Assembly (NCBI GenBank): GCA_029974595.1
Contig: JARKRC010000074.1
Coordinates: 1 to 64,000 of the forward strand
Length of the DNA stretch: 64,000 nucleotides
Source of the DNA: Ereboglobus sp.
GTDB lineage: Bacteria; Verrucomicrobiota; Verrucomicrobiia; Opitutales; Opitutaceae
Direction: 5' to 3'
The first letter of the stretch is position 1, and every line of letters starts with the position of its first letter. A model generated the notes under the pieces. It saw only the letters and a list, made by a program, of their open reading frames with translations. It made no database searches and was not told where the DNA came from. The position numbers and the translations under genes are program-made. Positions 1 through 9,662 of the stretch are shown here, piece after piece.

Positions 1-19
1 CCCCCCCCCCCCCCCCCCC
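1..19. other. Poly-C run at window/contig end
   Basis: Nineteen consecutive C residues open the window, immediately followed by in-frame coding sequence. The run reads as polyproline in the autotransporter frame, which is out of character for the passenger. It is probably an assembly or sequencing end artefact. Confidence 0.6.
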
Positions 20-3000
20 TTATCGCAAGCGAATATCACCAGTATGGCGGGCGTAATCAGTGTTGATATATCTGGCTTTGGCGGCGGCATGTCTGCGGCG
101 GCGGTGACGGGCGGCACGGTTGCCGGAAACCTGGCTCTCGGCTCCGTCACAGCCAAAGCGGCAGGAAACACATCGGGCGCGGCCGGGGCGGCGGGCGGCT
201 TGGTGCTCGGCGAGTTGAGCGGCGCGGCGGCAGTTACGCATAGCGGGACAATCACCGCGCAAGGCGGCGCTGGCGCGACAGGCGGCGCGGCTTCGAGCGT
301 TCTTATCGGCAACGTCGTGACAACCGGCAGCCTGCAATTCGACCATCTGGTCGCGGCGGGCGGCGCGGGCGCGGCGGGCGCAGGCGGCGATGCGACAGGG
401 CTTCTCGTGTCGGACACTTTGCAAACCAGCGCGCTTGCCATTGCCCGCGCGGATGTCACCGGCGGACAGGGCGGCGCGGGCGGGTTCGCCGGAACCGCGA
501 TTGGCGTCGAGGCCGGGAACATTGGCGGAGCGGCGACTGCGACCAGTCTCGCCGCCAACGATAGCGTGAGCGTGCAAAACATGACCGTGGCGGGCGGCGC
601 GGCCGTCGGCATCGCCGCCGGAAACATCGCCACAAGGACGCTCTTTGTGGACGGCCTGACAATCACCGGCAGCAACGCGGCGGCAGGCGCGCCGGTCACC
701 GGCGTGCGCGCGACCAATGTCGGTGGCTCGATGACATTCGCATCGGGAACAGTCGCCAGCATCGCCGGCACACTCTTTAACATTGGCAATATCTCCGTCT
801 CGGCGGCGCATGCCACGGCGATAAACGCGCGTGGCGTTGATATTGCCAATCAATTCAGCGGCACGCTCAACATCGGCGGCGCCGTGTCGGTGCTCGCCGT
901 TTCCGCAGGCGGGCAGGCGGCGGGCATCTCCATCGCCAACATGGCCTCCGCCACGAGCGAAATCCGCGTGAAAAACACGGCGTCGATACTCGCCAAGAAC
1001 GACGCGTTTGCCGCCGGCATCATCACGGGCACCACCGGCATGGCGGGCGCCGCCCCGGCGCGCATCGTGCTCGAAGGCGGCGCAACAATTCGCGCGCTCA
1101 AGAACGACAACACGCTCGGAACGAACTACGCGGGAGGCGCCGGCGGCAACGCCGAAATCATCATGCACGGCAAGGCCGACACCCTCGCGATTGCGCCCGG
1201 CGGCGCGGGAAATGTGTTTAACAACGGCGGACACGCCTTGCGCATCTACGGCGCGGAAAACATCGAGTTCGGTCCCGGCGCGACACAGTGGGGCAACGAC
1301 TGGCGGCTCTTGCAGCAAGCCGGCGCGCCCTCGACGACCGCAACGGTCAAGTCCGGCGCAACGCTGCTCACGGCGGGCACGATGGACATGAACAAGGCCG
1401 CAGGCACGACCCTGCGCGTGGAGTCGGGTGCCACGTTAAAAACCATCGCCGACCCGGCGCAGCAGCATGTGTTGTCCACTGGCACCTTCAGCCTTCTGGC
1501 CGGAAGTATTCTTGCATTTGACCTGACAGGCGCGAGCAGCGGCAACACGACGGCGTTTCTCGATATTGATGCCAATGCCTTCACGGCAAACTTCGGCACG
1601 CAGACGATTAACCTCATCGGCTCAATCGACGACGGCGACACGTTCCTGCTTCTCCACGCCGCAAACGCGACCTTTGACGCTTCCGGGGATAATTATACAA
1701 TTTTATACAACGGCAGCCCAGAGGCGGAGCGTATTAGCATAACGGCAACCAATAACGTCGCTGCCAAGACGCTGGGCGTCACGGCAAACGTGACCAATTA
1801 TATGCTGACATGGACGGGCACCGACGGCGCCAATCCGCGCGTTTGGGATATCAACGCCAGCCGCAACTGGCATGGAAACGACACGATTTTCCTCAATAGC
1901 GACGCGGTTCTTTTCACAAGCACGGCGGCGGGCAACGTCACTATTGCCAGCGGCGGCGTGACACTGCGCACGCAGACAATTAGCGGCGTCGCAACCGCGG
2001 CCATGATGGTCAACGGCGGCACCTACGTGTTCGACGGCGAGGACGCCACGTCCACGCTCCACGGCACGGGCAATCTTGCGGTCGCCGGCGCGACGACGGA
2101 TGTCACGCTGAACGTGACAAGCACCTTCACCGGCACGGCGCTCCTGGATGGCGGCAAGCTCACCTACGGCGAAAACGGCAGCGCCGGCGCCCTGGCGGTG
2201 TCGTCCGGCACGCTATCCATCGCCGGCGGCAAGACGCTCGCGATAACAAACACCGCCAGCCTCGCCAGAGGCGCGATGCTCAATGTGGACATCGCGTCAG
2301 ACCCGGCGCTCACGGCGGGCGTGTTTGCCGCCGAGGCCGACTCCATCATCAATATCACCGGCTATTCCACCGCGAGTGTTTTCGAATATCCGGGCTCGCC
2401 GGCCCTGCCTGTATATACACTGGTCACGGCCAATAATGATATAAACCGCGCCTATACATTGTTGGTGGCGGGCGTGGCGGTGCCCACCGTGCCGTCGGAT
2501 GAAAGCACGTTCCTGACCGTCCAGGAAATTTTTGGTGATGCAAAAAAAATCCAAATCACGACCGGCCTTGTCTGGAGCAACACGCAGGCGGGCATGGCGC
2601 ACGGCACATTCCACATTGACAGCGGGACTTTCACGCTTAACGCAAATCTGGCGGATAACACAACCGCCGGCGCAGGCATGAACGGCTGGGACGGCAAGAC
2701 GCTCAAGAAGACGGGCACGGGCACGCTGATTCTCGGCGGCGGCAACACCCACACCGGCCTCACGCTGGTGGGCGAGGGCGTCTTGATAAACACCGGCACG
2801 ATTCACGGTGATGTTTCCAATGTCGCCGCCACACAGAACAAGGGCGCGATGCTCGGCGCGCTCATGAACAGCGGCACGTTTGATAATGCCGCCGGGGCGT
2901 GGATTGCGCACCTGTATCAAAGTAGTGGCAGTTCCATCACCGCCTATAATAGCGGCACGATCGCGCTGGCAACCCTCACAGGCGGCACCTTTGCCAATCA

Positions 3001-5131
3001 GGCGGGCGCCACGATTGTAAATTTTACCCAAACCGGGGGCTTGGCTTCCAATTCTGGCGTGATTGCTGCGGCATCAATCAGCGAGGGCGCCATGTTTTTC
3101 AATAATGCCGGAGGCGATGTCAGCGGACGGTTCGACATCGCGGGCACAGGCTCTTTGGCAACGGTGACAAATAGCGGAGTCATCAGTGGTTCGGTCACTG
3201 TCCGCTCGGGCACGCTTGCAAACGCCGCAACCGGTTTGATCAGCGGCCCCGTCGACCTGCTCGGCACCGGCGCGCTCAATAATTCCGGCACCGTGTCGGG
3301 GTTGCTCTCCATCACGGGCACAGGTGCCAGGCTCGACGCCGCGGCGAGCAGTGTCATTAAAAATGACATCGTTCAAACTGGCGGATTTGCATATAACTAT
3401 GGCAAAGTCGAAGGAAATATAAACGTCATCGGCGGCTCTTTTATAAACTATGCCGGGCCGGTGTATTCCGGCACGGTTTTCGTCGGCGACAAAGGATTAT
3501 TTTATAGCTATGGAACGATAACAACGGACATTCAGGTCAACCCCGGCGGCCAGTTCTTTGTCCGCTCAGGCAGCACTGGGAATATGGATATTTACAACAG
3601 TGGAGCGGTGACTTTCGATGCCAACAGCGTTCTCAGCAGCCAGATTATCGGCGCGGGAACTGTCTCGAAAACCAAAACCGGCACACTCACTATAAACGTC
3701 GCACAAACACAGCTTACGGGGCCGATTAATATAGCAGCGGGCACGCTCCTGCTAGGCGTGGTGGATGCGATTGTAAACGCGGAAAGTGTAACGATGAGGG
3801 CCACCGCGACATTAAACATGGCCGGGCGAAACCAATATCTAAAGCACCTAAAAGGCGGTCGAAATGCACAGGTTGTCTTTGCCAGCAGCGGAAACACCTT
3901 TGCCACCCTTGCGCTTGGAAAGCTGTCCGACACCGTCACCTTCGTCATGCGCGGCGACATGGACCTGATGGACAGCGACAAGATCGTGCTGGCCGGTGCC
4001 ATCGAGGGCGATCATGAAATCAGGATGATGCTCACCGGCTCAGCCGTCGCCCCTGATCTTTTCCGCGTGGTCGAAAACACAACGGGCGTCTACGGGGCGG
4101 CATTTTCCGGCACCACGGATTACGGGATCACCCGTTACACGCTCGTGCAGGGCAACGGCACGGATGACAACACGTCGTGGTTCTTTGCCAACACGGGCAA
4201 GCTGAGCACGACCGGACAAATGATCCTCCAAACCGGCGCGATCGCCGGCACCGAGTGGCATTACTCACTCGATTCCCTGCAAAAGCGCATGGGCGAGGTG
4301 CGCGCGGCGGACATGGGCAAGGCGCTCAGAAACGCCCGCGGAAACCTCTGGGTGCAGGTGAACGGCTACCAGCTTGATGGCGACGAAAGTCTCTACGGCT
4401 GCGAGTTCAGCGAGACGGTTTATACACTGACAGTCGGCATGGACAGGGCGTGGCTCAGAAAGAAAGGCGCGGTCGCGCTCACGGGCATCACCCTGCAGGG
4501 GACGCAGGTCGAGCGCAATTTCAGGAAAGCCGGCGAGGGCGACAGCACGGTCGGAAGCATTGGCGCTTACTTAAGCTGGCTGAATTCTCAGGGGTGGTAT
4601 GCCGATTTCATCGCCAAGTATGACAAGGGCGAAAATACTCTCCATGTGCGCGGCGATGTGGGCGCGCCAGCAAATGCCGATTATACCAACAAGACCTTTG
4701 GTTTTTCGTTCGAGGTGGGCCGCATCATGGATGCCGGGCCGGATTACTGGGTCGAGGTGTCGTTCCAGACGGCGATGGCCAGCTTGGGCACGCTGCAATA
4801 TACAACAGATTCAAATTTGAACGTATACAGGGAGCACGCATGGGCGCAGCAATACCGCGCGCGCGTGCGCGCTGGATGCACGCGCTTCGGCAAATGGGTG
4901 CCCTACGCAAAAATTGCGTTTGCGGCCAACGACACGCGGGGCGGCGAAGTGCTGGCAAACGGGGAAACCTACAGGCCGAACTTCGACGAGACCCGGCTGG
5001 AGCTTGGCATCGGCTCCGTCTGGAACCTCCCGTGGCGCTCGGCGCAGCTGTATATGGAATACGAATATTCGCACGCGTCGGTTTATACACGTCCGTGGGC
5101 GTTTTCCGTCGGCTTCCGTCAGATGTGGTGA
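2..5131 (+). CDS. Autotransporter outer membrane beta-barrel protein, 5' truncated
   Basis: This is a type Va secreted surface protein whose N-terminus, including the signal peptide, lies outside the window. The frame is open from base 2; the first internal Met codon is at 44, but the alignable passenger starts around it, so no start is claimed. The passenger is a Gly/Ala/Thr-rich beta-helix with autotransporter-associated strand motifs such as LKKTGTGTLILGGGNTHTG near 2700-2760. The C-terminal beta-barrel covers roughly 4290-5131 and ends VGFRQMW. The passenger is paralogous to the second half of the giant autotransporter at 13822-22302: it shares the SITVDLSG/VISVDISG segment, the NGWDG strand motif and the barrel. 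It is followed on the same strand by an Asp-box protein and a TonB-dependent receptor, suggesting a surface glycan module. The passenger's ligand or enzymatic role is unknown. Confidence 0.9.
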   Translation, partial: PPPPPPLSQANITSMAGVISVDISGFGGGMSAAAVTGGTVAGNLALGSVTAKAAGNTSGAAGAAGGLVLGELSGAAAVTHSGTITAQGGAGATGGAASSVLIGNVVTTGSLQFDHLVAAGGAGAAGAGGDATGLLVSDTLQTSALAIARADVTGGQGGAGGFAGTAIGVEAGNIGGAATATSLAANDSVSVQNMTVAGGAAVGIAAGNIATRTLFVDGLTITGSNAAAGAPVTGVRATNVGGSMTFASGTVASIAGTLFNIGNISVSAAHATAINARGVDIANQFSGTLNIGGAVSVLAVSAGGQAAGISIANMASATSEIRVKNTASILAKNDAFAAGIITGTTGMAGAAPARIVLEGGATIRALKNDNTLGTNYAGGAGGNAEIIMHGKADTLAIAPGGAGNVFNNGGHALRIYGAENIEFGPGATQWGNDWRLLQQAGAPSTTATVKSGATLLTAGTMDMNKAAGTTLRVESGATLKTIADPAQQHVLSTGTFSLLAGSILAFDLTGASSGNTTAFLDIDANAFTANFGTQTINLIGSIDDGDTFLLLHAANATFDASGDNYTILYNGSPEAERISITATNNVAAKTLGVTANVTNYMLTWTGTDGANPRVWDINASRNWHGNDTIFLNSDAVLFTSTAAGNVTIASGGVTLRTQTISGVATAAMMVNGGTYVFDGEDATSTLHGTGNLAVAGATTDVTLNVTSTFTGTALLDGGKLTYGENGSAGALAVSSGTLSIAGGKTLAITNTASLARGAMLNVDIASDPALTAGVFAAEADSIINITGYSTASVFEYPGSPALPVYTLVTANNDINRAYTLLVAGVAVPTVPSDESTFLTVQEIFGDAKKIQITTGLVWSNTQAGMAHGTFHIDSGTFTLNANLADNTTAGAGMNGWDGKTLKKTGTGTLILGGGNTHTGLTLVGEGVLINTGTIHGDVSNVAATQNKGAMLGALMNSGTFDNAAGAWIAHLYQSSGSSITAYNSGTIALATLTGGTFANQAGATIVNFTQTGGLASNSGVIAAASISEGAMFFNNAGGDVSGRFDIAGTGSLATVTNSGVISGSVTVRSGTLANAATGLISGPVDLLGTGALNNSGTVSGLLSITGTGARLDAAASSVIKNDIVQTGGFAYNYGKVEGNINVIGGSFINYAGPVYSGTVFVGDKGLFYSYGTITTDIQVNPGGQFFVRSGSTGNMDIYNSGAVTFDANSVLSSQIIGAGTVSKTKTGTLTINVAQTQLTGPINIAAGTLLLGVVDAIVNAESVTMRATATLNMAGRNQYLKHLKGGRNAQVVFASSGNTFATLALGKLSDTVTFVMRGDMDLMDSDKIVLAGAIEGDHEIRMMLTGSAVAPDLFRVVENTTGVYGAAFSGTTDYGITRYTLVQGNGTDDNTSWFFANTGKLSTTGQMILQTGAIAGTEWHYSLDSLQKRMGEVRAADMGKALRNARGNLWVQVNGYQLDGDESLYGCEFSETVYTLTVGMDRAWLRKKGAVALTGITLQGTQVERNFRKAGEGDSTVGSIGAYLSWLNSQGWYADFIAKYDKGENTLHVRGDVGAPANADYTNKTFGFSFEVGRIMDAGPDYWVEVSFQTAMASLGTLQYTTDSNLNVYREHAWAQQYRARVRAGCTRFGKWVPYAKIAFAANDTRGGEVLANGETYRPNFDETRLELGIGSVWNLPWRSAQLYMEYEYSHASVYTRPWAFSVGFRQMW

Positions 5132-5255
5132 CGGGGGATGTTTATAATTAATACAAAAAACAGATAATGATGTTGATGGCACAAGCAAAAGCCCCTTGGG
5201 CCTTATCCATGTTTCCGCAAGGAATTTTCATATTAACCAATAAAAACAAACACTA

Positions 5256-6353
5256 ATGAACCTATATATTAAAACACTCCTCTCATTCCTCTCCGCCTTG
5301 ACGCTGGTTTCGCCATTGTCCGCTGCCGACGCGCCCAAGGGCAGTCCGGCCAAACTGATACTGGCCGTGAAAGACGTCGCCGCGTGGCCCAACCTGAACC
5401 GCCTGCCCGACGGCACGTTTGTCGCCACGATTTTCAACAAACCCAGCCACGGCCAGGTGGAAGGTGATGTCGAATGCTGGGCGAGCAAGGACGGCGGCCT
5501 CTCGTGGACGCTCGCTAGCACTCCGGCACGTCACGAGCCGGGCACAAACCGTATGAATGTCACCGTCGGTCTCGCGAAAAACGGCGACTTTCTCGTCATC
5601 GCCTCGGGTTGGTCCTTCAAGGAAGTCGAGGGGCAGAAGGTTCTCAAGAGCCAATTTGGCAAAACAATTCTCCAGCCGTGGGTTTGTCGCTCAAAGGACG
5701 GATGCAAGACATGGCAGGTGGATAAGACGGCCTTCCCCTTGGACGCGCCCGACGGCGGCCTGTTGATTCCCTACGGTGATATTAAAATCGCGGATAATGG
5801 CGATCTCCTCGCGTCGGCCTACAGCGCCAATGGTCCCGCGGGAAAGGATTATCATGTTTATATATGCCGCAGCACGGACGACGGCGTCACTTGGGGCGTG
5901 CCGACGCCGCTTGGGGCCTCCCAAAACTGCAACGAAACCGCCCTGTTTCACTTGGGCAAGGGCCGCTGGCTCGCCGCCGCGCGTGAAAATGAAAAAGGCA
6001 TCTGGCTTTATTCATCCCATGACGACGGCAGGACATGGCCTAGTCGCGTAAAAATCGCCGACGGCCCGCGCTACCCGGCGCACATCATGCGTCTGAATGA
6101 CAACCGCCTGCTCGTGACCTACGGCAACCGCACGAAGAACAAAGGAGTTGATGCGGTTTTCAGCAGCGATGAGGGCAAGACATGGACAAAACCGCAGCGT
6201 CTTGCAAATTTCGAGGGTGACGGCGGATATCCCGCCAGCCTGCAAAGGCCCGACGGCAAGGTGCTCACCGTATTCTATGCAAAGAAAACACAACTCTACG
6301 ACGGTTATCAGATGGCCGCAGTCATTTGGGATCCGTCGGTTATTAAAAAATAA
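5256..6353 (+). CDS. Secreted Asp-box (BNR repeat) six-bladed propeller protein, sialidase-superfamily
   Basis: This 365-residue protein has a signal peptide (about residues 1-24, cut after LSAADA). It carries five Asp-box motifs of the form SxDxGxTW: SKDGGLSW at 77-84, SKDGCKTW at 146-153, STDDGVTW at 206-213, SHDDGRTW at 254-261 and SSDEGKTW at 303-310. Five such boxes are typical of the six-bladed sialidase-like propeller. The FRIP-type motif that carries the first arginine of true sialidases is not seen; the equivalent N-terminal strand reads NLNRLPDGT. A sialidase reaction should therefore not be assumed, although this family is usually annotated as exo-alpha-sialidase. It lies between an autotransporter and a TonB-dependent receptor on the same strand. 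No Shine-Dalgarno sequence is visible before the ATG. Confidence 0.85.
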   Translation: MNLYIKTLLSFLSALTLVSPLSAADAPKGSPAKLILAVKDVAAWPNLNRLPDGTFVATIFNKPSHGQVEGDVECWASKDGGLSWTLASTPARHEPGTNRMNVTVGLAKNGDFLVIASGWSFKEVEGQKVLKSQFGKTILQPWVCRSKDGCKTWQVDKTAFPLDAPDGGLLIPYGDIKIADNGDLLASAYSANGPAGKDYHVYICRSTDDGVTWGVPTPLGASQNCNETALFHLGKGRWLAAARENEKGIWLYSSHDDGRTWPSRVKIADGPRYPAHIMRLNDNRLLVTYGNRTKNKGVDAVFSSDEGKTWTKPQRLANFEGDGGYPASLQRPDGKVLTVFYAKKTQLYDGYQMAAVIWDPSVIKK

Positions 6354-6365
6354 ATACGAGTCTAT

Positions 6366-6459
6366 AATCACGGAAATGCGGAATCACTGAAAAATGTCAT
6401 GAGAGATAATTATTACGACCATTTTCATATTTCCGCTATTTCGTGATTAAATTTTTTTT
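6366..6459 (+). terminator. Rho-independent terminator-like hairpin
   Basis: Imperfect arms at 6366-6382 (AATCACGGAAATGCGGA) and 6432-6448 (TCCGCTATTTCGTGATT) can pair and are followed by eight T at 6452-6459. The loop is long, about 49 bases. The position fits the end of the Asp-box gene transcript. Confidence 0.45.
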
Positions 6460-6495
6460 AAACTACATCGAAAACAATTAGCCCCCTCCCCGCAC

Positions 6496-9400
6496 ATGAA
6501 ATCCTTGTATATTCCAAGCCCGCTGCGTTTTTGCGTATCCGCGTTTGTCGCGCTTTTGATTCTAAGTTCCGCCTTGCCGCTCATCGCCTCCGCCCAGACT
6601 CGGCACGGCGAAATCCAAGGCGTGGTGTCGAACCTTGGCACCAGTAAATATCTGGTCGGCGCCGAAGTCGAGATCCCCGAGTTGAACATGAAGGAAGTCA
6701 CGGGTGAGTCCGGTGAATTCCGTTTCCATTCCGTGCCATATGGCACTTATATCCTGGTGACACGTTATTCGGGGCTGGAGACCGAGCGCACGTCCGTGAC
6801 CGTCGAGAGTGAGACGCCGATGCAGGCGCCGGTTCAGCTTACATCGGATGTATATAAGCTTGAAACCTATGTGGTCACGGGTGAGCGCGAGGGTAACGCC
6901 GCCGCCATCACGCGTCAGCGCCAGTCGGTGAATTTGCGCACGGCGTTATCGCTCGACGCCCTGGGCGCGTTGCCCAACGACAACATAGGCGAACTCGTGG
7001 CCACGATGCCCGGCGTGGGCGCTTCCGTGAGTGATGAAGGTGTGATAAACACGGTCAGCATACGCGGCAGTGCCTCTCAGTATAATACCCTGACAGTCGA
7101 TGGCGATACCATGCAAGGCGGCAGTACCCAGGAGCGCAACGCCGATGTCAGCGTCCTCCCGGCGAGTATCTTCGAGGAAATCGAAATCATCAAAGCCCCT
7201 CTGCCTGAGATGCGCGCCGACGCCATCGGTGGCAATGTGAATATTAAAACAACATCGTTGCTTACGGTGGGCTATAGGAAAAGGACCAACTATTCGCTCG
7301 GCATGCGCTGGGCCCCTGTTTTTTATGATCCAATCCCCGCGCAAGAAAGAAGGCCAGTTCACCCGCAGGTCAGCTTCAACCACATACACGTTTTCGATGT
7401 TGGCGGAGGCAAAAAGAATTTGGCACTCTTGGTTGCCGGAGGTTATTATGAAAATATGGTGGGGACGAACAGGAAGATCATATCCTACCGTGTCAATCCC
7501 AGTCGTATTTCAGATTCCGAGCGGCAGTTGGCTGGTAGTGATATTCCTGAGGAAGTTGGCGTGTTCAACTATAATCAGCAGGACTTGATTTCACTTAGCA
7601 AAAAAATATCGGCAAACCTGAAGGTGGAATACCGCGCCAATCCATTTTTGAGTTTTCACGTCGGCCTTATCTATTCGGATATCGACAGACCGGGTCATCG
7701 TTATTGGAGCCAAACGCTGACGACAACGCAGCAACTAAAATACGATCCCGTTACTGGTGAGGAAAACAAAATCCTCTTGAGCAATGGAAAGTATGAATAC
7801 GGCCATATATTGCCAGGTTCCACCAATAATGTGACAAAAGTAGAAGCCCACAGTGAAAATGACCTGATGTCGTTTTCGTCGCTTGTAAGCACTTTTGATC
7901 GTGGGCGTAAATTTACCGCGGGCGGACGCTATCGCCGGGGAGCCATTGATGCTGATTTTAGCTTGAACTGGAGCATCCGGCGTTATCTTGTAGGGTACAG
8001 TGCGGATTACGGACGCCATGGCGCAGGGGATGTTCGCTTTACCGTCACTGGCGTGGGCTGGACTTTTGATCAAACAGATCGTTCTCGATCGCCAGTGGTC
8101 ACGCCAAGCATCAGCAGCCCCGATTGGTTTGATGTAACCAACTACAACGCATTAAGATACACGAAACGAGATTATCGGGAAATTACTGATTTTTATAATG
8201 CGCGGGCCAACATACGAATACAATTGCCCACGAAATTCCCGATATTGCTCAAAACAGGTTTTGCATTTAATCGCGAAGAACGCGGGCGTGACAGGTACAA
8301 GACAAAAGAATACAATTATACAGGCGGAGGATCGTTTAGGAAATTCCTCGATCTGACGGCGCGCACTACCGCCTCTGTCGAGGCCGGGAGGGATTATCCA
8401 TATTTCGATGCCACACTGGTGGCAGATGATCTCCACGAGAATCCTTCAGTTTGGACTGAAAGCATATATAAGAATACCATGAATTTATATCTAAACACAT
8501 ATAATCTCACCGAGGATGTGATGGCCGGCTATTTGCAGGGGCATATCCAGGTGGGCGCGTTCAGGATGATAGCCGGTGCGCGCTATGAATATACAAAGGA
8601 TGATGTGTTTGCCCATATTCAGGCGGATGGCTTGAGCTCTGCGGCAGATCGCACGGCTGATCCTCTTGGCACTGGCATACATGATTACAATAATCCGAAG
8701 AGGCGCACCATCTCTTATTCAAAACTATATCCGAGCGTCCACATGATATACAAAATCACGCCCAATTTTCAGGCGCGGGCGAGCTGGTCGAATACAATCG
8801 CGCGTCCAGCGCCCAGCTATCTCTATCCAACAATGGTAATTCGTGGACCGGAATCCTCGCTGAATGCCCTTGGAAGCATAACAATGAATGACCCCAATAT
8901 AAAGCCCGAGTATTCCATGAATTGGGATGCGGGCTTTGAGTATTATTTTGAACCGGCCGGCCATCTCAGTGTCAACTATTTTTACAAGGATATGGATCGC
9001 TTTATATACGCAAGCCGCGGGGGTGTGGTGCCCAGCGGACCTGATAACGGGTTTGGTGGCGACTATGAGGGTTTTAACATTTATGAGGCAAAAAATGGCG
9101 GCGCCGCCACGGTTCAGGGCGTTGAGCTCAGTTACCGGCAGGAACTGACGTTCCTCCCGGGCATACTTAAAGGACTTGGGGTTTATGCCAATTACACATG
9201 GCTGAAGAGCGAGGGTGATTACGATAATGACGGTCGCATGGACATGGCTCGGGCGGGTTTTATACCAAGAGTCGCAAACCTCGGTCTTATATTCAAATAC
9301 CGCGGATTCGTCATAAGTGCCAACGCCCGGTATGCGGATGATTATTACCGCACGGCCTCCGATAATCCAGCAGCGCGCATATTCATGCGTTCCAATATTA

Positions 9401-9570
9401 TGATCAATACAAACGCCAAACTTACGATTACGAGACGTTTCGCAATATTTATTAATATTGCCAATGTGACTGGCGAAGAAATCCGCACCTACCAATACAA
9501 TAAGAACCGTCCATATCAATATATTCGCGTGGCTCCGACAATCGCCATGGGTGTCAGCGGTAGTTTCTGA
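6496..9570 (+). CDS. TonB-dependent outer membrane receptor with carboxypeptidase-regulatory-like N-terminal domain
   Basis: This 1024-residue outer membrane transporter probably takes up an oligosaccharide with TonB-ExbBD energy. It has a signal peptide (about 1-33, cut after LIASA) and a carboxypeptidase-regulatory-like beta-sandwich at about 36-115. The TonB box region is LETYVVTGEREG (about residue 123-134). The plug follows from about 145, with the DALGALPNDNIGELVATMPG signature of the Xanthomonas/Caulobacter-type receptor group. The rest is a 22-strand barrel ending in GVSGSF. No SusD-like lipoprotein lies beside it. It is paralogous to the receptor at 22427-25465 (shared VVTGEREG, PDNGFGG and DYDNDG segments). 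Base composition is visibly more AT-rich than in the second receptor, especially 7400-9500, which may reflect transfer or relaxed codon use. Confidence 0.93.
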   Translation: MKSLYIPSPLRFCVSAFVALLILSSALPLIASAQTRHGEIQGVVSNLGTSKYLVGAEVEIPELNMKEVTGESGEFRFHSVPYGTYILVTRYSGLETERTSVTVESETPMQAPVQLTSDVYKLETYVVTGEREGNAAAITRQRQSVNLRTALSLDALGALPNDNIGELVATMPGVGASVSDEGVINTVSIRGSASQYNTLTVDGDTMQGGSTQERNADVSVLPASIFEEIEIIKAPLPEMRADAIGGNVNIKTTSLLTVGYRKRTNYSLGMRWAPVFYDPIPAQERRPVHPQVSFNHIHVFDVGGGKKNLALLVAGGYYENMVGTNRKIISYRVNPSRISDSERQLAGSDIPEEVGVFNYNQQDLISLSKKISANLKVEYRANPFLSFHVGLIYSDIDRPGHRYWSQTLTTTQQLKYDPVTGEENKILLSNGKYEYGHILPGSTNNVTKVEAHSENDLMSFSSLVSTFDRGRKFTAGGRYRRGAIDADFSLNWSIRRYLVGYSADYGRHGAGDVRFTVTGVGWTFDQTDRSRSPVVTPSISSPDWFDVTNYNALRYTKRDYREITDFYNARANIRIQLPTKFPILLKTGFAFNREERGRDRYKTKEYNYTGGGSFRKFLDLTARTTASVEAGRDYPYFDATLVADDLHENPSVWTESIYKNTMNLYLNTYNLTEDVMAGYLQGHIQVGAFRMIAGARYEYTKDDVFAHIQADGLSSAADRTADPLGTGIHDYNNPKRRTISYSKLYPSVHMIYKITPNFQARASWSNTIARPAPSYLYPTMVIRGPESSLNALGSITMNDPNIKPEYSMNWDAGFEYYFEPAGHLSVNYFYKDMDRFIYASRGGVVPSGPDNGFGGDYEGFNIYEAKNGGAATVQGVELSYRQELTFLPGILKGLGVYANYTWLKSEGDYDNDGRMDMARAGFIPRVANLGLIFKYRGFVISANARYADDYYRTASDNPAARIFMRSNIMINTNAKLTITRRFAIFINIANVTGEEIRTYQYNKNRPYQYIRVAPTIAMGVSGSF

Positions 9571-9662
9571 ACTTAATCAAAAATAAATCGAATATTTAGT
9601 ATGAAAATAAATTATTATTTAGTAAACATTCCGGAAACGCTCTTTATTATCACACCCGAATC

